In this document: piece after piece, positions 32,721 through 36,879 of the stretch
Position numbering within the stretch: the first letter of the stretch is position 1
How the letters are laid out: the number at the start of each line of letters is the position of its first letter
From: an uncultured Lachnospiraceae bacterium
GTDB lineage: Bacteria; Bacillota; Clostridia; Lachnospirales; Lachnospiraceae
Reading direction: 5' to 3'
Assembly (NCBI GenBank): GCA_947165275.1
Contig: CAMUZQ010000021.1
Span: 1 to 36,879 of the forward strand
Length of the DNA: 36,879 nucleotides
Notes under the pieces: generated by a model
Seen by the model: only the letters and a program-made list of their open reading frames with translations
Told to the model about the DNA's origin: nothing
Databases searched by the model: none
Program-made: the position numbers and the translations under genes

Positions 32721-33278
32721 CTAAATCCTGATGACCCTGAATACTGAGGCATTGCATCGTTCCGCGGCCTCGATCCCGACCTTTGAATCCTCAAATACCA
32801 CCGTTTTTTCCGGCGGGATATCAAACCTTCTCATAGCCATAAAAAAGCCCTCCGGATCAGGTTTATGCTTTGGTATGTCTTCCGCGGCAAGCACCAGATC
32901 AAAGTCTTCCTCAAGGCCGAAATGCTCTATCATATTGTAAACATTTTTCTTTGACGCCGTCGTCACAAGCGCCATATAGTATTTATCCTTCATTCCCTTC
33001 AGGAAATCAACAAGCGCCATATTGAGTCTGGCTTCACCGATATAATCCTTATACAGGACTATCTTTCTTTTATGTACCCGTTCCAGCAGCTCCTTATCAT
33101 CACCTGTGAGAGGTGGCAGATATTCCTTATATCCCTTGCCGAAACATTCCTTCTCAAAATATTCATAGGTAAGGCCTATATTCTCCTCAGCAAGCGCCGC
33201 CTGGTATGCTCTGAAATTCACCATACAGGTATCGATCAGAGTTCCGTCCATATCAAATATCGCAAGTCTGTCCCTCAT
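32721..33278 (-). CDS. HAD-superfamily phosphatase/phosphoglucomutase-like protein
   Basis: A 185-aa cytoplasmic HAD hydrolase, subfamily IA (beta-phosphoglucomutase/PGP-like). Motif I is AIFDMDGTLID (nucleophile Asp9, acid Asp11), motif II VTTASKK, motif III Lys in KHKPDPEG and motif IV VFEDSKVGIEAA. A small helical cap lies between I and II. Substrate unknown; a sugar phosphate or DHAP/lactaldehyde-related phosphate is plausible from context, and the enzyme could relieve sugar-phosphate stress. Its ATG overlaps the stop of the membrane-protein gene (4 nt), so the two are coupled. Confidence 0.85.
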   Translation of the reverse strand: MRDRLAIFDMDGTLIDTCMVNFRAYQAALAEENIGLTYEYFEKECFGKGYKEYLPPLTGDDKELLERVHKRKIVLYKDYIGEARLNMALVDFLKGMKDKYYMALVTTASKKNVYNMIEHFGLEEDFDLVLAAEDIPKHKPDPEGFFMAMRRFDIPPEKTVVFEDSKVGIEAAERCNASVFRVIRI

Positions 33279-34900
33279 TTACCGGTTTCCCTTCTTTTCC
33301 ATTTCTGTACTGCCGGGACAAGGAGATACACAAGGATGCCTGCAAATGCCATCAATGATATCGCATCGCCAATATGCTGCAGCATCGTTCCTTTATAATA
33401 AACCCGTATAGCTCCCGTTCCGGTCGTATATACTCTTACTCTTCCGTTCCGGCCCCCGCCGGTTACAGACAGCCCCTTCCCGTCATCAGCATTTTGAGCC
33501 GCATAGCCTTTATAATAAATAAAAGGCACATCTATGTATTCCGTCCCCGACGGAACATTATCTATATATATTTCATTCTTATACCGCCTGATATCAACCT
33601 CTTTATCCGCGTCCGTGAAGGCAGTATCCGGAAATTCCATCAAAGCATCTCTGTCCGAGGATGCCGTAGGAAGCCATTCGCCGCCTATGACCTCTGCAGT
33701 AAAGGGAACGTAATCAAAATAATCCGGCGAATACGAATAGTAGGTCTCGGTATTATTCTGAAAATTCCCGACTGCTGACACAAGCATCACGGAAACAGAC
33801 ACGATAAGTATGATCCTCGAAATATACGAACCTTCATCATCACCGCCGCTTTCCCTTGCCAGCTGATCCAGGTATATCCCCTCCGCAAACGCCAGAAGCG
33901 GCCCCGTTATAACAAATAGTCTCCATGGAAACTGTATGAAGCCCAGGATCCTGCCTAATCTCTCCCAGGGAAAAAGCCCTGTGGCGCATAATGCGATAAG
34001 TATACCGGCCACGGCGCAGAAATCTGCGAAGCGCTGTCTTTTTCTTATAATAAGGCCTGCAAACAGCAGCAGGAAGACTGCGATCCCCATACGATTATAT
34101 TCATTATAGGCTATCTCCCAGAGCTTTGATGCTTCATATGCTGTATCAAAATAGAAATCTGAGCTGAAAGCCCCGGTCGATACCATCTCGAGCACCGGAA
34201 GCCAGTAAAATGCCGTGAGCGCCAGTACGATCAAAGCCGATACAAGAAGTCTGACGAGCCTGACGGGCTTTTTTATCATGCCGGAAATATCTGCAATAAC
34301 CGCCATGACACATAGCAAAACGCACAGCACTGTCGTTATCGTATGGCACAGCAGAACCCCCGTCATGCCTGCGATCAGAAACCACGGCTTTTCCTCTTTA
34401 TATATCAGATCATATATACCGGCTATAACAAAGGGAACAAAAATGACTGCCGTAAACTCCCCGACGGCACTCCTCGTGTAAATATCACAGATATGATACT
34501 GATACAGGGTAAATACAGCCGCCGTTACGATCCCCGCATAACTGCTTTTTGATATATGCCTTGCGCAGAAAAAGCTTGATAAAAACCCCAGTATGATGCA
34601 TAGAGCTGCAAAAAGATGATATGACAGATTGATCCCGACGCCCAATACCCTGAGAAGAGCCGGAAAATACAGCAGAAAATCCGGATAGAACAGGGATGAT
34701 GCATATCCCATCCCTCCGAAAAAAAGCATATTTACTCTTAAAAAAGGACGACCCTGAAGTATTCCGGTCTTTAACGCCTCTATCCTCAGAAGATGATAGG
34801 CGATATCATGTCCGCCTATACAGTTCACTGTAAAAAGCGGCATGCATGCCGCCAGGAGTATAATAAATGCTATGGCCGGATAAAATCTCTTATTGCTCAT
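33275..34900 (-). CDS. Polytopic membrane protein, PTPS-related/YfhO-like (GT-C fold)
   Basis: A 541-aa protein with ~11-12 hydrophobic helices. The opening after the first helix, GGHDIAYHLLRIEALKTGILQG, and GYASSLFYPDFLLYFPALL are typical of the '6-pyruvoyl-tetrahydropterin synthase-related' membrane family, which belongs to GT-C-type glycosyltransferases. A soluble extracellular domain (about 395-510, beginning QNNTETYYSYSPDYF) precedes a last helix and a basic end. It likely transfers a lipid-linked sugar outside the cell. No ribosome site is present, but an extended -10 ends 7 nt before the ATG. Its link to rhamnose catabolism is by operon position only. Confidence 0.75.
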   Translation of the reverse strand: MSNKRFYPAIAFIILLAACMPLFTVNCIGGHDIAYHLLRIEALKTGILQGRPFLRVNMLFFGGMGYASSLFYPDFLLYFPALLRVLGVGINLSYHLFAALCIILGFLSSFFCARHISKSSYAGIVTAAVFTLYQYHICDIYTRSAVGEFTAVIFVPFVIAGIYDLIYKEEKPWFLIAGMTGVLLCHTITTVLCVLLCVMAVIADISGMIKKPVRLVRLLVSALIVLALTAFYWLPVLEMVSTGAFSSDFYFDTAYEASKLWEIAYNEYNRMGIAVFLLLFAGLIIRKRQRFADFCAVAGILIALCATGLFPWERLGRILGFIQFPWRLFVITGPLLAFAEGIYLDQLARESGGDDEGSYISRIILIVSVSVMLVSAVGNFQNNTETYYSYSPDYFDYVPFTAEVIGGEWLPTASSDRDALMEFPDTAFTDADKEVDIRRYKNEIYIDNVPSGTEYIDVPFIYYKGYAAQNADDGKGLSVTGGGRNGRVRVYTTGTGAIRVYYKGTMLQHIGDAISLMAFAGILVYLLVPAVQKWKRRETGK

Positions 34901-34907
34901 GCTGATA

Positions 34908-34936
34908 ATGATAACACATTTTTCTCTTTGAGCAAA
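34908..34936 (-). promoter_or_regulatory. Promoter of the membrane protein-HAD-rhaD unit
   Basis: On the minus strand an extended -10 TGT-TATCAT (TATCAT at 34908-34913) lies 7 nt before the ATG at 34900, with TTTGCT or TTGCTC near 34930-34936 as a weak -35. The start would be at or next to the A of the ATG, predicting a leaderless message. The same TGn-TATCAT arrangement precedes the response regulator at 12070. Confidence 0.4.
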
Positions 34937-34939
34937 AGA

Positions 34940-34963
34940 ACAGCCCGGAGCTCCCCGGGCTGT
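34940..34963. terminator. Terminator after fucO and the 31-aa gene
   Basis: ACAGCCCGG (34940-34948) pairs with CCGGGCTGT (34955-34963), 6-nt loop. On the minus strand TTCTTTTGC follows; on the plus strand CCTTTTTT follows. It ends the fucO unit, and the next leftward promoter begins within ~10 bp. Confidence 0.85.
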
Positions 34964-34972
34964 CCTTTTTTG

Positions 34973-35068
34973 CTACTGTGTCGCTATATATAACCACAGC
35001 CAGAGGTCGAACCCGACCACTGCCACGATCCCTATAAGCAGCAGTATCATCTTGATATTCTTTTTCAT
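34973..35068 (-). CDS. 31-aa single-pass membrane peptide downstream of fucO
   Basis: The frame reads MKKNIKMILLLIGIVAVVGF and continues DLWLWLYIATQ, stop TAG. Four lysines near the start precede a ~20-residue hydrophobic helix with a Trp-rich end (WLWLY), so the N-terminus would face the cytoplasm and the helix would sit in the membrane. It starts 3 nt after the fucO stop and ends 10 nt before the terminator stem, so it would be translated by coupling to fucO; no strong ribosome site of its own is visible. The position (tightly between a stop and a terminator) and the composition support a real small gene. No function is known to me. Confidence 0.55.
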   Translation of the reverse strand: MKKNIKMILLLIGIVAVVGFDLWLWLYIATQ

Positions 35069-35071
35069 GGA

Positions 35072-36220
35072 TCACATGAGACTCTCGAACATTTTCCTGA
35101 CATCGTCATATGTGGCATCCTTGGGATTGCCCGGTGCACACGCATCCTTCAATGCATCCTTCGTGAGTGCATCGAGATCCTCCTCCGGAACTATTCCTTT
35201 AAGGGTGCACTCTATGCCTACATCTGCGGCGAGCTGTTTAACTGCATCACAGGCTGCCTTTCTGTACTCCTCCTGTGACATTGAATCAACGCCGGGAACT
35301 CCCATGACCCTTGCGATCTCACGATACTTCTCGCCCGTTGCATCCGCATTGTATTCCATTACCGTAGGCAGCAGGGTCGCGCACGCTTTGCCATGGGGCA
35401 TGTTGTAATAAGCTGAAAGAGTATGCGCCATCGCATGATCGATACCGAGTCCCACATTGGAAAAGCCCATTCCTGCAACATACTGTCCGAGCGCCATTCC
35501 CTCTTCGCCTTCAGCTTCGCCCTTAACAGAGCTCCTGAGGCTCCTTGCTATGATCTCGATAGCCTTTATATGGAACATATCGGAAAGCTCCCAGGCTCCC
35601 TTTGTGATATATCCCTCTATAGCATGTGTAAGAGCATCCATACCAGTTGCCGCCTTGAGGCTTGCCGGCATAGAGGACATCATATCCGGGTCTATGACTG
35701 CGATGATCGGTATATCGTGGGGATCGACACAGACAAATTTTCTCTTGTTTTCAGGATCCGTTATGACATAATTGATGGTAACCTCTGCCGCAGTCCCTGC
35801 TGTTGTAGGTACGGCTATGATCGGAATACTGGGATTCTTTGTCGGAGCCACTCCCTCAAGACTCCTTACATCCTCAAACTCCGGATTGGCTATGATTATT
35901 CCGATAGCCTTTGATGTATCCATTGAGGATCCTCCACCTACAGCAACTATACAGTCCGCTCCGCTTTCCTTGAATGCCTTTACTCCGGTCTGCACGTTTT
36001 CTATCGTGGGATTCGGCTGGATATTTGAATAAAGCTCATAAGGAATGCCCGCTGCCTCCAGCTTATCAGTCACCTTTTTTGTCACATTGAATTTTACCAG
36101 ATCAGGATCCGATGAAAGAAATACCTTCTTGAACCCGTGAGCCTTGATCTCCTCCGGTACGGCGTCTATAGCGCCCTTTCCATGATAAGATGTTTCGTTA
36201 AGCACAAAACGGTTTGCCAT
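35072..36220 (-). CDS. fucO: Lactaldehyde reductase (iron-dependent alcohol dehydrogenase)
   Basis: It reduces L-lactaldehyde to (S)-1,2-propanediol with NADH, supplying the dehydratase. The 382-aa group III (Fe) alcohol dehydrogenase has the NAD-binding GGGSSMD (95-101), PTTAGTAAEVT (138-148), and metal ligands Asp195 and His199 (GMDALTHAIEG), His262 (GIDHAMAH) and His276 (MPHGKA). There is no encapsulation helix. AGGAGGGG precedes the ATG. It lies in a separate unit from the other rhamnose genes, after a palindrome that may be an operator. Confidence 0.94.
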   Translation of the reverse strand: MANRFVLNETSYHGKGAIDAVPEEIKAHGFKKVFLSSDPDLVKFNVTKKVTDKLEAAGIPYELYSNIQPNPTIENVQTGVKAFKESGADCIVAVGGGSSMDTSKAIGIIIANPEFEDVRSLEGVAPTKNPSIPIIAVPTTAGTAAEVTINYVITDPENKRKFVCVDPHDIPIIAVIDPDMMSSMPASLKAATGMDALTHAIEGYITKGAWELSDMFHIKAIEIIARSLRSSVKGEAEGEEGMALGQYVAGMGFSNVGLGIDHAMAHTLSAYYNMPHGKACATLLPTVMEYNADATGEKYREIARVMGVPGVDSMSQEEYRKAACDAVKQLAADVGIECTLKGIVPEEDLDALTKDALKDACAPGNPKDATYDDVRKMFESLM

Positions 36221-36244
36221 TTTTACCCCTCCTAAATAAGTTAT

Positions 36245-36272
36245 AGTAAAATAAACTGCAGTATTATTTACT
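36245..36272. promoter_or_regulatory. AT-rich 28-bp imperfect palindrome before fucO
   Basis: The left half starts AGTAAA and the right half ends TTTACT around a central CTGCAG, with 11 of 14 positions symmetric. It overlaps the last codons and stop of the 73-aa gene and lies just downstream of the -10 at 36283. The position suits a repressor site. It shares TATTATTTAC with 8349-8367. Confidence 0.4.
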
Positions 36273-36485
36273 TACAGTCAACAGTATAACATAACCCCGT
36301 GCCGGAAATAAACCTGCAAAGGCCATCACGTTGAGCCCCTCCGCGTCTATGACGACAAAAGGAGCGTACTTTGCATTAAATTCAGCAAGCTGTTTTTCGT
36401 ATTCCTTCTGATCGACCTCTTTTCCGTTGACCGTATAACTGAATACCTCATCTCCCGAAGCATCCGTCTCATTGGTATTGGCCAT
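36264..36485 (-). CDS. Small acidic protein of unknown function (73 aa)
   Basis: The protein reads MANTNETDASGDEVFSYTVN and on to FAGLFPARGYVILLTVSK. It has an acidic, polar N-terminal half with a short charged helix (KEVDQKEYEKQLAEF) and a hydrophobic C-terminal end. I do not recognise it. The ribosome site near the ATG is poor; AAAGGAG is ~27 nt upstream. The frame is open to a TAG further upstream but has no other start codon. A strong promoter (36604-36632) lies ~110 nt upstream. It precedes fucO by 43 nt and may be co-transcribed with it. Real-gene status is moderate. Confidence 0.45.
   Translation of the reverse strand: MANTNETDASGDEVFSYTVNGKEVDQKEYEKQLAEFNAKYAPFVVIDAEGLNVMAFAGLFPARGYVILLTVSK
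36283..36291 (-). promoter_or_regulatory. Possible extended -10 promoter for fucO
   Basis: On the minus strand TGTTATACT is an extended -10 inside the end of the 73-aa gene, with the start near 36276, just at the edge of the palindrome at 36245-36272. No -35 is convincing. It would let fucO be transcribed apart from the 73-aa gene. Confidence 0.3.
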
Positions 36486-36821
36486 TTCTGCCCGAAATTC
36501 TTCTTTTAATGCTCCTTTACAAAACCACCCCTATCAAGCCTTTGTACATGCATTTTGAGCATCCTTGGCTTGTAAACTCTGGCGTAACCAATCCCTTTTA
36601 TACATTATAATTCTGCCAATTGGCTTTTACAACAAATATACCCTACCCAATTGTATCAATGTAATGTAAAGGAAAGACGGCTGAAAACCGGAGCCTCGCC
36701 CCATCTGTCCTAAATCTTAATATGACTTCTGCCGTCACTACGCACAGTTCCGTCGAAACTCCATTACAGATGTCGTGAACGCATCCATAATTGACCGCTT
36801 AGTCAGGAGCCTGCTTTTCCA
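36486..36821. other. Intergenic region without a supported gene
   Basis: Apart from the promoter at 36604-36632, I see no gene between the 73-aa frame and the terminator at the right edge. A 16-codon frame on the minus strand (about 36786 to 36736, reading MDAFTTSVMEFRRNCA) has no ribosome site and is not called. A small GGCT/AGCC stem lies near 36679-36695. Confidence 0.5.
36604..36632 (-). promoter_or_regulatory. Promoter with palindromic spacer upstream of the 73-aa gene and fucO
   Basis: On the minus strand TTGTAA (36627-36632), a 17-nt spacer and a consensus TATAAT (36604-36609). The spacer contains the perfect palindrome GCCAATTGGC (36615-36624), a likely regulator site. Confidence 0.6.
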
Positions 36822-36854
36822 ATAAAAAGAGAGTCACAAGGACTCTCTTTTTAT
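36822..36854 (-). terminator. Terminator of the right-edge tRNA
   Basis: A 14-bp stem (36822-36835 with 36841-36854), 5-nt loop, ending in TTTTTAT on the minus strand. It directly follows the tRNA discriminator base, whose position it overlaps by one nucleotide. Confidence 0.85.
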
Positions 36855-36879
36855 CGGAGTGACAAGATTCGAACTTGCG
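36854..36879 (-). tRNA. Partial tRNA, 3' end (isotype uncertain, perhaps Pro)
   Basis: The minus strand reads CGCAAGTTCGAATCTTG, then TCACTCCGA. That is a T-arm (CAAG-TTCGAAT-CTTG) followed by the 3' acceptor strand CACTCCG and discriminator A. No CCA is encoded. The 5' part and anticodon are outside the window. A 3' strand ending in G72-A73 implies C1, which fits tRNA-Pro, but this is a weak inference. Confidence 0.8.

Noticed and set aside
36736-36786. 16-codon frame in the right intergenic region
   Set aside because: No ribosome site, no promoter close by and no recognisable sequence.
1-36879. CRISPR arrays, insertion sequences, prophage or integrase genes
   Set aside because: No spaced direct repeats, transposase or integrase reading frames were found. 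The right-edge tRNA is a possible integration site but no attachment repeat was seen in the window.

Overview
The window looks like a chromosomal segment of an anaerobic Firmicute, most probably a Lachnospiraceae member. Pointers are a CIRCE/HrcA heat-shock operator before clpB, a near-consensus CcpA (cre) site, sigma-A promoters with 17-nt spacers, strong AGGAGG ribosome sites, an anaerobic ribonucleotide reductase gene at the left edge, and glycyl-radical chemistry. Genus cannot be set from the sequence alone.

Most of the window is one catabolic island for L-rhamnose (and, by its aldolase, L-fucose). Its core is a glycyl-radical-enzyme bacterial microcompartment (BMC) of the fucose/rhamnose class (often called GRM5; the known relative is the Clostridium phytofermentans locus). 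Layout, left to right: partial nrdD (-), larC and larB (-), CIRCE-clpB (+), a first rhamnulokinase (+), a four-gene sugar ABC importer (-), a divergent YesN/YesM two-component system (+). Then follows a ~12.8 kb leftward BMC operon (28286 to 15491): aldolase, CoA-acylating aldehyde dehydrogenase, Zn-type alcohol dehydrogenase, four single-domain BMC shell genes, PduL, BMC-P vertex protein, PduS, PduT-like BMC-T, DeoR regulator, B12-independent propanediol dehydratase, its activase, a cupin and rhamnose mutarotase. To its right lies a second leftward unit: a polytopic GT-C-like membrane protein, HAD phosphatase, rhaD, rhaB, rhaA and an acidic disordered protein of unknown function. Last come a 73-aa unknown, fucO and an unlisted 31-aa membrane protein, and a partial tRNA at the right edge.

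Inferred pathway: rhamnose enters by the ABC importer. RhaM, RhaA and RhaB convert it to L-rhamnulose-1-phosphate. RhaD in the cytosol, or the microcompartment-targeted class II aldolase, gives DHAP plus L-lactaldehyde. FucO (or the tagged Zn-ADH) reduces lactaldehyde to 1,2-propanediol; the glycyl radical enzyme dehydrates it to propanal inside the shell; PduP makes propionyl-CoA and NADH, PduL makes propionyl phosphate and frees CoA, and the Zn-ADH reoxidises NADH by making propanol. PduS and the Cys38 BMC-T could carry electrons across the shell. No propionate kinase is in the window.

Four enzymes carry the same amphipathic encapsulation helix (three N-terminal, one C-terminal), whereas the glycyl radical enzyme and FucO do not show one. 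The points most worth a second look are: a Cys cluster between aldolase and targeting helix, a BMC subunit whose pore loop is lengthened, an activase without the ferredoxin insert, candidate leaderless genes, several unassigned palindromic operators, the disordered 104-aa protein, and the 31-aa membrane protein after fucO.
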